Below are positions 10,678-20,156 of a stretch of 60,000 nt of DNA, piece after piece. The notes beneath the pieces are model-generated. The model did no database searches and was not told where the DNA came from. It worked only from the letters and a program-made list of their open reading frames with translations. This DNA comes from Symsagittifera roscoffensis (taxonomy: Eukaryota > Xenacoelomorpha > Acoela > Convolutidae): assembly GCF_963678635.1 (NCBI RefSeq), contig NC_087066.1, positions 42,441,777 through 42,501,776 of the forward strand. Reading direction: 5' to 3'. Both the position numbers and the translations under genes were made by a program. How positions within the stretch are numbered: the stretch's first letter is position 1; every line of letters begins with the position of its first letter.

Positions 10678-11995
10678 TTAGGTCATAAGAGTGTTTTTGG
10701 TAATTTTTCTATCTGAACGCACATAAACTGTTGATGCGCGCTCTCCCATAAACAATAACTCGACGTTATAACCGAGACCTGCGTCAAACTTGAGTTCGAC
10801 CGAAATAGTGCAATTGGTCAATTCAGGATGAATAAAATCGTGTGAAGCCTCCTGAGTAGACATGAGATCAAAAGCCATAATATAATGATTATCATAATTA
10901 GCGAGACTGATTCCATGACTAGTGTTCAAAACAAAATCAAGAGCCTCAAGCGTATTGTAATAAATTCTTTTATTGTCCGATGTTGAGATGGGAGTTCCGG
11001 CAATGGGTAGACCGTTTCTGTACACAATGATCTCATTCAACCCAAATTTCTGGTAATGAAAAGGGTTTGTTCTATTAGTACCCAAATATGCTTCGTTTAT
11101 GCTCATTGCTACTATCATTCTTCGAACAGGTTCTTTTGCAAAAACATCCTCTTGTCGCCAGCTTTGTACTCCTGCAGTTGCGAGAAACGTTTTTGGTACT
11201 ACTTCGATGTAATTGTAAATTGCCGGGTTCTTCAATAAATTTTTTTCTATTGATGAGAGAACATAGTCAGTCACAGTCATCTTTCTGACATAGAGATTAG
11301 CTTCGATTATTTGGACCTTGTAGTGCTTAGCTGCATCTTCAGATATGACAACAAAATCGTTAGGAGAACGTCTAAGAGACAATCTAATTGTCACACCGCT
11401 AAGTAGATGCTTGTCACACGACAAAAAGTCGCAAGCAATTTTACCAAATAGCTTCAGCTCGCTCGAGGCTTAACGAGACCTTTACGCTCCGTAACATCAT
11501 CAGCTCTCCTTCCAGCACCGTCAATGGCTGATGGATTTTCTTCATAATAATAACCTTGACAAGCCAACCATGTTTTCTTGGCATCATTACCGTAAGAAAA
11601 CTCGGTCTCAATAAAGCTTTTATGGGCAAAATTAGCATTGGTAGTTGATATTTTCTCACCATTCAGAGACAGTGTACACTCAGAAAATAATGAAGATAAA
11701 GGATTGTTAACAAAATACGGCGTATCTCTGTTTGCCGCTCTGTAGCATGCGTTCGAAGCACGTTTCCATTGCTTCGAACAATTCGTGCTACTATTTCCAA
11801 ACGAGTACGTTGAAGTTCGATGAAATTATTTCTGTCGCCGATGAGTACTTCAAACTCGAGCATAGGACCATCCTGAGAGTAGGAAGGTCCAATCTTTTGG
11901 GTGAATGCATTTTCAAAAGTGACAAGTAAAGGCGGTTTCTCAAATAAGTCCAAGGAGCTGTGAGTTGCTTCACTCGGGAATAAATTAGAAATCAT
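10678..11995 (-). pseudogene. Major capsid protein, double jelly-roll (hexon-like), two frameshifts
   Basis: The Polinton MCP frame begins at ATG 11995 (SLDLFEKPPLLVTFENAF) and continues through LNGEKIS and FIETEFSYG segments to the C-terminal part containing FGLNEIIVYRNG and the terminal VYVRSDRKIT block. About 430 residues in total, near the family length. Frame changes occur near 11715-11745 and 11465-11475, without long homopolymers. The product would form trimeric capsomers. Its start overlaps the stop of the upstream basic protein by 11 bases, and the protease follows directly. Confidence 0.88.
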
Positions 11996-12393
11996 TTTTA
12001 ACCCTTGTAAAGAAATCGGAGCGACTTCTCTGTGCAGTTCGTTTTCTGGGAATGACGCGTCTCGTTTTCCGTTTAAACGCCGTCGTTCTTTTCGGATGAC
12101 TTTTTTGAGATCTACTTCCTCCTCCTACTTGCTTTTTGATTGTTTTTCTAACGGTGCGGTTGAGTGCCTGCTTAGGACTTTTTCTTTTTGTTGCAACTTC
12201 TATCAGTTCTGGAGCTGCCTGAAGAAGTAGTTCTTTTCCGATTTTTTTTAGCCGCGGGTATTACAAATTTTCGAGCCAGTGGAAGTGCGACTCTTCCTAT
12301 TCCCAAGGCTAATGCACCGAAGACACTGCCTCGTTGTCTATAATGCCCCGAGAAATGTGGTAGGTTTGCTTGGTTGTGGTAATATGAATCCAT
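11985..12393 (-). pseudogene. Basic core/minor capsid protein (adenovirus pX/pVI-like position), one frameshift
   Basis: Starts at ATG 12393. The first half contains the short aromatic motif GHYRQRGSVFGAL followed by an Ala/Leu-rich helix, a pattern seen in Polinton minor virion proteins. The second half is highly basic (KRK, RTVRKTIKK), suggesting DNA or membrane binding. The frame changes at the T8 run 12242-12249 and then runs to a stop at 11985 inside the MCP start. Location between penton and MCP is typical of Polintons. Function is inferred from position and composition. Confidence 0.62.
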
Positions 12394-12405
12394 TTTGATC
12401 AATTG

Positions 12406-13274
12406 CTAAACTTTTGAAATTTTTCCCTCTCCAGCGAAAGGAACAAGTCCTCCAGTTTCTGTGCGCAAGTTCACAGAAATATTAGAAATATTATTGACCA
12501 AAAGTTTTTAAAATCCAAATTACTAAACACTTTACGATGATTCGGTTCAATTGTACATGCGTAACTGTTTTTCACCCGACGATTTGTATCAATGACTCGT
12601 AAAAGGGGTGCTTTTGTGTCTCCGACTATTTGATAATGAATTATGTCCAGATAAACAAACATAAACTGAGTACCAGCGCATACATCAACGGGATAGTCAG
12701 CAAAAAGATCTTGGGTAGAGAATGTGCTATGTTTCGTGCTTCCTTGTTTGTAACCTATATGATAACCAGTTCCATCTCTGACGCCTTTGAATCCAAGTAG
12801 ACTAGGAATTTGCGGGCTTGAAAAAGTTAAACCTTCCCAATAATGCAGCCATAAGGAAAGATGTTTGGTTATTGGATCTATTACGTAATCCAATTTCTCT
12901 AATTCTGTCTTTCGACGAATCTCGTCCAGTATTTGATCAAGGCTCGTATATTCTCCTTTTGTTATTTTTGCTGTTTCTCCAAGGTAAGTTCTGGAAATCT
13001 TGTCTTTCTCAATTTTCATGCTTGCTATAACCCGATCTTTTTTGTAGTACACAATGTTGTTGTCAGTTACGTTGTTTATCTGAGTAGGGAAGGTAATTTC
13101 TGTAACTGCTACTCTCCATTCAGCTTGCAAATTTGTTTCTTCACTCAGGAGATTTTTGAAGTTGGCCACAGTGTTATCTTTGAAAACGTTCATTGATGCA
13201 GATGAAACTAGGGTAATTGTGAAGGAAGGGGGAACATTATGGGTGAAAAGGCTGTTGGAAGTGCCCTCAGTCAT
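12406..13274 (-). pseudogene. Penton (single jelly-roll minor capsid protein)
   Basis: Starts at ATG 13274, overlapping the last codons of the integrase. The N-terminal segment SSASMNVFKDNTVANF and the WRVAVTEITFP strand are characteristic of Polinton penton proteins, followed by LLGFKG and the YLDIIHYQIVGDTKAPLLR segment. Around residue 255 (about 12490-12510) the frame changes; a conserved C-terminal segment LRTETGGLVPF then runs to a stop at 12406-12408. The protein would form capsid vertices. Confidence 0.85.
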
Positions 13275-14456
13275 GATTGTCCTTCTCCAGAACGCGAATT
13301 AGTTCAGACTCGTAAAAGTTTCCCTCAATCGGTTCTCTGTTAGAATCAATCAAATTGTATGTTGGGGGATTTCGTGTTGGTATGTCAAAAACTGAACGAT
13401 TGTTTGTAACCCTTGCGAAAAGGCAAGTCTAACATAATCACCAACATAAAGTTTTGGACGTCGAACTAATTTCAAAGACTGTTCTGCTCTTAATGAAATA
13501 AGCCGAGGAACATCTTTTTTAGTTACTTTATTTAGTGCAAGATTTGTGACACGATTTGTTCTCGAATTAATTGCATTGACAAAATCTTGCAATTTGTCAA
13601 TGTATGAGTAAGTCCATTTATCCTCCAAGTACTTATAAATAAGATTTTTCAAGGAATGGATATTTCTCTCAGCAAATGCGGACTTTTTCTCGCTCTCTGT
13701 GCTATATGTGTTTATGCCTTTCTTTTTACATAATGCTTAGAAGGACCCTTTAAACTCTGTGCCCTTGTCCACCCATACTTTTTCCGGTTGTTTTGTCGTT
13801 ATCATTAGTTTGAACGCTTCTGCTGTTGTAGTAGCATACTTTGATTTCAAGGGTTGCACTCTGAGATAGCGGGACATGCAGTCAACTGCAACGAGCAGAT
13901 ACTTAACATCATGGTTGTACTGGGCAAGTTTATCAACAAAGGCTAGATTTAATGACCAGATTTCGTCGATATCGTAAACTATGACCTTGAGTCGCGGCGT
14001 TTTTCGGATCACAATTCGATATTTTGTGTAAGCATGTTCAGTATGAAGGAAATGTTTAACTTTTTTTCGCGACAAATTGCTTGCTTTTATCAAGTTGTTC
14101 ACACTACCAAATAACGCGGGACCTTTGTCACTGTATTTAGATTTCAACAATTTTTCTTCAATCTTGGTAATTTTCCCATTGTTTTGCTTAAGCCTTCGTC
14201 TTTTCCGACGTTGGTGAATTTGAATCAATAAAGGGCGTTCCGTATGAGCCAGAGCCTTCTTCTGACTCTTTTTCAAGTTTTTGGTTTCGGGTTTTTCTAT
14301 TAACGCTGAGACTTTTTCGTTTGTGTTTTTTACTTCTCTTAAGGTTTGCACTACTTTTTTCCTGCCAATTGGGCGATGTTGAGCGGGTTCTTGAGGGTCC
14401 GGGTTCTCGTTTCTCTTGAGCGTTAAAAGACGCTGACTGAACCGCGTGTTTGGCAT
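13267..14456 (-). pseudogene. Retroviral-type integrase (DDE), internal stop and altered catalytic residue
   Basis: ATG at 14456. A basic N-terminal extension precedes a Polinton integrase zinc-like region (LLKSKYSDKGPALFGSVNN...) and the RNase-H-like core. The core shows IWSLNLAFVDKL, where the family usually has Asp at residue 170 (codon 13947-13949, here AAT for Asn), then VWVDKGTEF with Asp230, then SAFAERN with the catalytic Glu (13668-13670). TAA at 13737-13739 interrupts the frame between the second Asp and the Glu. A further frame change near 13385 precedes the last 40 residues, and the stop lies inside the penton start. It would integrate the element; this copy looks dead. Confidence 0.88.
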
Positions 14457-14587
14457 TTCGATTTATTACCAGGTTTTCATTCAAATTGAGTGCAGTTAAA
14501 ATGTTAATGAACGCCGGATTGTTTATTTTTTTCGTTGCTTGTTGTACGTCGTATAAAAATATTGCAGTTTTAAGTCCGGTTGGTACT

Positions 14588-15016
14588 TTATCTACATATC
14601 ACCTCATTGTCACGGTTTATGGTTACTCTTTCTGAATTTTCTATGATTTCAAGTACGGTTTTTGCTCTAACAAATTTTTTGTCTTCTAAAACTTGTAACT
14701 GTCCTAAAATGCTTTCGGTCTGTCTATTGTGTTTCTCTTCTAGTTTTTCGTCTTTATCACGTTCGACCGGTACTTCTTCATCGTCCGTTAACAGTTTAAG
14801 CTGTTCTTGTTGGGGCTCAACATTTTCCGTAAATGTTTCCTTCGTTGCAGTAGTCTTACTAGTTTGAGGAGGTAATTGGGGTCTAAGCCGGTTAAGATAG
14901 GAGAGTTGAGCATTTTTATGTTTAATAATATTATCATGAAGAACACGTGCAGCATGTGGCTGCTCTTTAACATATAAGTGTTTCGGAATTAGAATGAGTT
15001 CTTCAGCAGTCATCAT
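14588..15016 (-). CDS. Conserved small Polinton protein, unknown function
   Basis: About 142 residues from ATG 15016. The N-terminal MMTAEELILIPKHLY and the following NAQLSYLNRL segment match a short conserved pattern seen in Polinton ORFs near the integrase. The rest is charged (Glu/Lys rich), with a predicted helical stretch near residues 90-130. No enzyme motif. It lies between the integrase and a small structural-type gene; a virion role is possible but unproven. Confidence 0.55.
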   Translation of the reverse strand: MMTAEELILIPKHLYVKEQPHAARVLHDNIIKHKNAQLSYLNRLRPQLPPQTSKTTATKETFTENVEPQQEQLKLLTDDEEVPVERDKDEKLEEKHNRQTESILGQLQVLEDKKFVRAKTVLEIIENSERVTINRDNEVICR

Positions 15017-15076
15017 TAAGTTGTGAGGTACTTGTAACAAAAATAAATTATTTGTCGAACTAAATGGAAGCCTTCT

Positions 15077-15319
15077 TTACTCAAAATAATCGCACGTTTT
15101 TTGACAACTGGTTTTTGGAGTTATTAAGTATTTGTATGCTGTCTCGAATTGTTCGATGTTTTCGATTTTAACGGGTACGTTTCCATTGACTACATTGAGC
15201 AAACATTCACAAATAAGTGTTATGATCTCACTATTTGAAGTTTTTCTAATTAATCGTCTTAGCTGGTCAGGTTTCAGTTGTACCATATGCCGCAGAATAG
15301 ATAAGTTTTTCTTTTTCAT
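15077..15319 (-). CDS. Small conserved Polinton protein downstream of ATPase
   Basis: 80 residues from ATG 15319 (MKKKNLSILRHM). The pattern LKPDQLRRLI...LICECLLNVVNGNVPV corresponds to a short conserved ORF found next to the packaging ATPase in many Polintons. Helical, no catalytic motif. It starts 24 bases after the ATPase stop. An upstream in-frame extension exists but overlaps the ATPase and is not needed. Confidence 0.6.
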   Translation of the reverse strand: MKKKNLSILRHMVQLKPDQLRRLIRKTSNSEIITLICECLLNVVNGNVPVKIENIEQFETAYKYLITPKTSCQKTCDYFE

Positions 15320-15342
15320 TTGTGATTGGAGTAGTTTCTGCT

Positions 15343-15969
15343 TTAGATAAGGGTAAATAAAAAAACTGTTGGCCCAGGTCGTGTGATATTTGAACAATAT
15401 CTCAAACAATTTGATGTACGGGGGTCCAAGTTGATTAGAAGATGTCCAAAATAGTCTCTGGTAGCTAATTCGTAACAACTTCTCAAAATTTTTGATACAT
15501 TCAATTGTCTTCCTAAAAGATCTAGTTGCTGAACGTCACGAGGCGATTTGAACAGAATGATGTGTGAAGTGTTCAAATCAATCGTACGCGACCATCGACT
15601 TTGTTGAAACAAGTTATGCTTAAGATATATTACATCTATCCCTCTATGTCTACCCGCTGTCGCTAACCTAACAAATTTCTTGTCATTATAGATGTCTTTA
15701 CATGAATCATCGAAAACTAGAAGAACATTTTCTAATTTTCTCACAGATTCGAATCCGTCGAATTTCATGAACTTCACATTCACTTCGCGAGAAGACACTT
15801 TTTCTGAGAATGCAGGTTGCATCTCTTTGTAAAGATATAGAACGGTTCCAAATTTAGGGTAAAAAGTATTTCCCATCAAAAGTTTCAAAATTAACTCAGT
15901 TTTCCCGGATCCTGAAGGTCCCACTATCGCCATAAAAATTCTTGTCGAAGTATCAATCACTTTATTCAT
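15343..15969 (-). CDS. FtsK/A32-like DNA packaging ATPase
   Basis: 208 residues from ATG 15969. Walker A GPSGSGKT is at residues 17-24 and Walker B VLLVFDDS at 83-90; a TAGRHRGIDVIYL motif follows, as in A32-like packaging ATPases. It would pump DNA into preformed capsids. The start was chosen because ATGA couples it to the upstream membrane protein stop (15966-15968). A longer frame upstream lacks an ATG. The gene is intact here. Confidence 0.9.
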   Translation of the reverse strand: MNKVIDTSTRIFMAIVGPSGSGKTELILKLLMGNTFYPKFGTVLYLYKEMQPAFSEKVSSREVNVKFMKFDGFESVRKLENVLLVFDDSCKDIYNDKKFVRLATAGRHRGIDVIYLKHNLFQQSRWSRTIDLNTSHIILFKSPRDVQQLDLLGRQLNVSKILRSCYELATRDYFGHLLINLDPRTSNCLRYCSNITRPGPTVFLFTLI

Positions 15970-16250
15970 ATCCTTGGGTTTGGTAGTACGTAACCAAGCA
16001 AGCCTGATAAAATTGAGAACCAAACTGACGTTTCTTCGCAACTTAATTTAGTGAAAGAAAGTTTGAGAATGCAGAAAGTTAGTAAAATTAGAATTACTAC
16101 CATTTGCGCAACAAAAACTACTTCAGACCTAGGCAAAGTTACATTGTTACAAAACTTCCATGATTTTTTTTTACTGTTTGTCTCGTTATAAACAAACTCT
16201 GTTACTATTGTTGCGTCAGGTTCATCTACTGCTGTTGTTGCTTCTGACAT
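15966..16250 (-). CDS. Small membrane protein of the Polinton
   Basis: 94 residues, ATG 16250. A polar N-terminal 40 residues, then a clear hydrophobic segment (about 43-66, VVFVAQMVVILILLTFC), then CEETSVWFSILSGLLGYVLP at the C-terminus, a pattern I recognise from Polinton small ORFs (Glu-Glu-Thr followed by a second hydrophobic stretch ending Leu-Pro). Likely a membrane or capsid-associated protein. Its stop overlaps the ATPase start as ATGA. Confidence 0.65.
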   Translation of the reverse strand: MSEATTAVDEPDATIVTEFVYNETNSKKKSWKFCNNVTLPRSEVVFVAQMVVILILLTFCILKLSFTKLSCEETSVWFSILSGLLGYVLPNPRI

Positions 16251-16322
16251 TTGGGAAACTATTTATTCTACAGACTGTGTTAGATTTTTTCTCTCTGTGA
16301 ATGAAGCTTGTAACAATTTGAA

Positions 16323-16758
16323 TTAGTTTTGAGAACAGTACAAAATTTCATAACGTGTGAAATCTCTATCATTTATGTCATGCATTTCTAGAACAAAGTT
16401 TGCTGGGATATTTGCAGTTTTTTCGTAGTACATTATTTTCTTCACGGTATCCTCTTTCACAATCGTCTTAATCTCATCTGGCAATTCACTGCTGTTTAGA
16501 TCCATCTGAACTCCTGGCTGACGTTTGGGTACTAAGACTAATTCGGGAAGATATACTCCTCGCTTGCTGGCTAACATTTCTGATAAACTTGAATCTCTGG
16601 AAGTATACAAATTGATCAATAACTGAAAAAAAACTCTTCAACGTAGACAACTCTTCTTCGGAAATTATTATTTGCTCCTTCCTCTGAACAATTTGGCCAC
16701 TGCAATCAATACGCTCTATTTTCGTTAATGAAATTTTAATATCACCCTCTGGAGTCAT
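16323..16758 (-). pseudogene. Unknown Polinton protein, frameshift at an A8 run
   Basis: Frame starts at ATG 16758 (MTPEGDIKISLTKIERI), runs to the A8 run at 16626-16633, where the frame changes, and continues to a stop at 16323 (ending YEILYCSQN). Together about 145 codons. No recognised domain. The join is inferred because both sides lie in a gene-sized gap of the operon-like block and coding-like composition continues. Confidence 0.5.
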
Positions 16759-16841
16759 TCACGCACAAAGCATTGAATTTGGTGATAGGTATGTCTCCAC
16801 TTTCGCTGATCTCTCGCTGTTGTTCATTTTTCAACCAATCA

Positions 16842-17313
16842 TTAAAAAACCTTGGTTTTCTTCAGGGCACAATGATTCCTGGAGTTGTAGTGTGGAATAT
16901 GTTTATTGCAACTTGGGTAATTTTTAAAATATAAGTTTTCAACCCGAGGACAGCCCAAATCATCTAGGTTTTCAATCTTTCGGTCCAAGTACTTGGCCAA
17001 AAATTCTGTCTTTTCTTTTCCTTTAGCGTAAAAAACAGCACCGGGATTTCTCAACACAAAACTCTGAAGTATTTGATTCAAGTTTATGTAAAGGTAATCA
17101 CCGTTTTCCCAATGGAGACCGTGTAAATAATTTGTTAACCAGTTGTAAGCTTTTGGTTCAAGCTTTGGTAGTATATTGAAACTCACTGGAGGTAAAAAAA
17201 ATGAATCGATCGCTGTAGTCTGAAGTTGTTAATGCTATTTCTTTAACCACAAAAGCGTTTTTCTTGTAACGAAAGCCTTCCACGTCAAGCACAACTGATC
17301 TCTCGCCTAGCAT
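16842..17313 (-). pseudogene. DEDD-type 3'-5' exonuclease-like protein, frameshift at an A8 run
   Basis: Starts at ATG 17313 inside the end of the upstream gene. The first part reads VVLDVEGFRYKKNAFVVKEI, matching exonuclease motif I (D-x-E) of the DEDD/RNase H-like fold. After the A8 run at 17194-17201 the frame changes to a segment with NWLTNYLHGLHW, VFYAKGKEKTEFL, LDDLGCP and a terminal C..H...CAL cluster. This layout resembles a family of short exonuclease-like proteins seen in arthropod and other invertebrate sequences. It could process replication intermediates. Only motif I is confidently assigned. Confidence 0.5.
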
Positions 17314-17741
17314 TCTAGTAAATGATAAATTTCTGGTTTTTTCAACTTAATGAAAACCCAGAACGCTATTCCACTCAAATGTCCCAATAAGCTGTTGTTA
17401 CAGTTCCAGGGCAACATGTAACAGTACGTGGGACCCTGTTGATAAAATTCGTGTATAAATCCGGCCGCATCGTGCAAAATAGCGTGCAATCGTAAAATTT
17501 TGGAATTTTTCAAGTATTTGTCCAAGGAAGAGTTATCAATACCAATCAAGCCACCATAAGGTCTCAACTTAATTAAAATGTCGTAGTTAAGGTTATCAGA
17601 ACTAACAAAAAACAGAGAACATGCAGCTAGAAAATAGTTGCGTCGGTTAGAATTATCAATATAAGTTTGTTTCAAAGACGTATAAATTTCGTGAATTATT
17701 TTCAAATCAATAGGAGTTACTCTGCTTTTTTGCAATTTCAT
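17307..17741 (-). CDS. Unknown conserved Polinton protein (HDAAG...GHLSG)
   Basis: 144 residues, ATG 17741, intact. The C-terminal half contains RLHAILHDAAGFIHEFYQ, a GPTYCYMLPW segment and LLGHLSGIAFW, with conserved His/Asp/Gly residues that look like a family signature I associate with Polinton-type ORFs, but I know no function. Its stop overlaps the start of the exonuclease-like gene (ATGCTAG), indicating co-expression. Confidence 0.55.
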   Translation of the reverse strand: MKLQKSRVTPIDLKIIHEIYTSLKQTYIDNSNRRNYFLAACSLFFVSSDNLNYDILIKLRPYGGLIGIDNSSLDKYLKNSKILRLHAILHDAAGFIHEFYQQGPTYCYMLPWNCNNSLLGHLSGIAFWVFIKLKKPEIYHLLEC

Positions 17742-17814
17742 TGTTTATTTTTTCCAACACCTCTCCAACCTGCTGAATTTCAAGTCAGTGGAAATAAAAG
17801 TGACCTTGCAAATA

Positions 17815-18320
17815 TCATTTAGTCTCATTAAGATAACGGTGGTAAATAATTAAATAAACCACCGGAAGTTTTTTGTATTTTGATAGCTTGTTGAAACATA
17901 GACGGATTTTTCTCTCCAAGTCTTTATCAACCCTTTTTGAGGTAAAAGCAAACAAATAGTCGAATACGTTTTCATAATCAGCAAATTTCAAATCGCTCAC
18001 AGTACCATACTTTTGTTTTGTAGAAATGCACCAAGAGATTTGTTGAAGCTCACTCAAATAAAATTGTTCTTTGAAAATTAACTCGTATTCTTTCTTTGAA
18101 ATTTCCTTTGCCCTTTCGAGGAAGACGACGTAGCGTTCATTACTAAATTTGAAAACACTCTTAATTGTAAATGTTCATTATCAATATCTTCAGTACACCA
18201 AGTTCCCTCTAATTTCATTTTTCTTAATTCAAAATTTGACAAATTTATCATTTGGTATATTTTGCCCAGAAACGGCCGCCGCCTTTGGAGAGTAATTTCA
18301 ATTTTCTGCCTTTTCACCAT
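17815..18320 (-). pseudogene. Unknown Polinton protein nearest the right end, one frameshift
   Basis: ATG at 18320. The frame changes near 18110 and then continues to the stop at 17815. About 165 codons, Lys/Leu-rich, no recognised domain. It is the first gene of the long minus-strand block, 210 bp inside the right inverted repeat, so the main promoter of the block should lie between 18320 and 18531. Confidence 0.45.
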
Positions 18321-18531
18321 AAAATTTAGGTCAAGTTAAGGAATTAGTTTACTGCTGCCAACAGTTAAGCTACGCTGCCAAAATGGCCGGCGAATTTTTA
18401 CTATATACCATAAAAGTCAATTCCCCGTTCACTAACAAATTTCAAATAGGTCGAAAGTTCATTTGCCCTAAACAAATATAACAATTAATAAGATTCATAT
18501 AATTAACCAGGACCAATAATTAGGACCCCAA

Positions 18532-18776
18532 AAATTGGAATTAGAAAGAATTTTGTATCGTGTCCCTTGTTGTTAAGCAAAACCTAGCAAGATCCTAAGT
18601 AGGGGGTCTTCTGCTTTTTGGGTGGAAAATAATTTCTTTCGTTTACAAAATCCTAGGATGAGGGTCCTCCAAAAAATTAAGGACCCCTTTCCTAGGATTT
18701 TGCTTTACGTGAGGACCCCCCCTTAGGAAGAACCCCCCCCCCCATCTTAGGATCCGGGACACGATACAATACTACT
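18532..18776 (-). repeat. Right terminal inverted repeat of the Polinton
   Basis: Reverse complement of 638-883, ending CAATACTACT. The internal palindrome arms and poly-C tract are conserved. Followed directly by the AACATT duplication at 18777-18782. Confidence 0.9.
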
Positions 18777-18782
18777 AACATT
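18777..18782. repeat. Right 6-bp target-site duplication of the Polinton
   Basis: AACATT, identical to 632-637. Confidence 0.9.
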
Positions 18783-19593
18783 ATTTTTTGGTATTTTTGT
18801 TTTTCGAGTAAATTTTTTGGTAAAAAGGTATGTGTATTGTACTCACACGATTGAAAGTACTGATTTTCTAGGCTTTTGATCAGACTTGCTCACAGCCGAA
18901 ACAACAAAAAACTTTTGTTTTTTTAATTGTTTTTGTTTTGGTTAAAATTGTCTGTGCTACTTGGTCTTTTTGAAACATTTTTTAAACAAAAAACTATATT
19001 TTAGACCATTTTTTTCTAGCAAAATTTTTTTTGGCCCTTAAAATTGCTGATTTGAAGACTATTTAGCCCTTTATAAATTTAAGTTTAGCAATAAAAATTG
19101 CTCAAACAAATTATAAATTGAAAGTTTGTTCAAGGAGTTTGGTTTTATAAACATTTACACTCATTTTTCATTTTCTAAAACAGAAGTTAACGATGAAAAC
19201 AATTAAAATTCAACCAAAACTTAGAAAAACTTCTATCGGAGAAAATTGACAGAACATGAATTTGAAACCCTCTTTTTCACATAGTTCCCATTTGCTACCA
19301 TTCTAGTACATCCTTTTTAGGCCACGCAACCCACAATTCTTGCTTTTGGTGCCCTCAAAGACGTTTAAAATTAGTAATTTCATGCTATGAGTGGTCCAGA
19401 ATCTTGTCAAACCAAACAGGGGGTCTTTGAAATTCTAGAGCATAGTTTGAAGCTCCTTCTTGAAAAGAGATTATATCCGCCATTGAGCTCTGGTTTATTA
19501 CTTCGTGTTGCTAAATTTAGACAATCTGACAATCTAAACTATTTTCAGAAGCTGCCCAATGTCCCGTCACATTAAAATACTCTCAGAAAAGCT
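18783..19593. other. AT-rich spacer, no gene seen
   Basis: T-rich DNA between the Polinton and the gypsy fragment. Short open frames have no recognised motif. Confidence 0.55.
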
Positions 19594-20141
19594 TCAACGA
19601 CACTGTTCATAGGATTCTCTATTCTTTTGTTTCCTGCTCAATAGTTTGTAACGTTCAAATGTTATGTTGGTTGGTTTGATAAAAGCCAATTCTAGCATTT
19701 CGTAAAATTCCTTGAATGACATTCCTAGGATTTTTACCCTTGGATGTTTCTGGACGAAAACTCTTTTGCCTTCCGCTCCTAAGGCCAAGTATAGGATTGA
19801 CCTTACTTTTTTATCGGCCTCATATCTCCTCATTTCCTTTTTTCTTCTGCTAGTCTTTTCTCTTCAGCGTGTTCGTAGACTCGCATTGTTTCTTTATTCC
19901 TGGCCTCCCTGGTTTTCCTCTGTTGGTCAGTTTCTGACTCTTGGGCACCTTCTAGGATCGGTAACGTCGTCTCCCCTTCCATTGGTTCTTTGAGGTTATC
20001 TTAGTCTAGATTTTCCTTCGCGATAATGGCCAAATGGAATTGGTCTATCCAATTGTTCCATTGGGTGGGGGGTTCTACCGTGTGGTTCGGCCAAAAGGCG
20101 AGTATTCCCCTCAGGTTCGAATCAGTTGTTGACTGCGCCAT
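19594..20141 (-). pseudogene. Ty3/gypsy gag fragment
   Basis: ATG at 20141 begins MAQST; the frame continues through WIDQFHLAIIAKEN, a stop, a charged linker, and then the capsid-type segment YLALGAEGKRVFVQKH...ERYKLLSRKQKNRES. The same layout, including the MAQS start, occurs in the gypsy element at 28723-34722 ([16 protein letters not shown]...[14 protein letters not shown]), so both belong to one family. Stops at about 20009 and 19831 show decay. Confidence 0.75.
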
Positions 20142-20156
20142 AATAAAGAGTTAAGA

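Larger units (their letters stand above)
638..18776 (-). mobile_element. Full-length Polinton/Maverick DNA transposon (18,139 bp)
   Basis: The element is bounded by inverted repeats starting AGTAGTATTG and ending in its complement, flanked by AACATT on both sides. It encodes the Polinton hallmark set: protein-primed B-family DNA polymerase, retroviral-type integrase, FtsK/A32-like packaging ATPase, adenain-like protease, double-jelly-roll major capsid protein and penton. Most genes are on the minus strand in a tight block (10233-18320) with overlapping starts and stops. A plus-strand block sits at 8954-9977. Many genes have single frameshifts, so this copy looks inactive unless those are sequencing errors. 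The integrase also has an internal stop and a changed catalytic residue. Polintons are both transposons and virus-like (adintovirus relatives). Confidence 0.96.

Noticed and set aside
11056-11288. Plus-strand Cys-rich frames within the capsid gene
   Set aside because: Antisense shadows of the major capsid coding sequence.
14188-14484. Alternative frame over the integrase N-terminus
   Set aside because: Starts without ATG and stops early; the 14456 frame leads into the integrase core.
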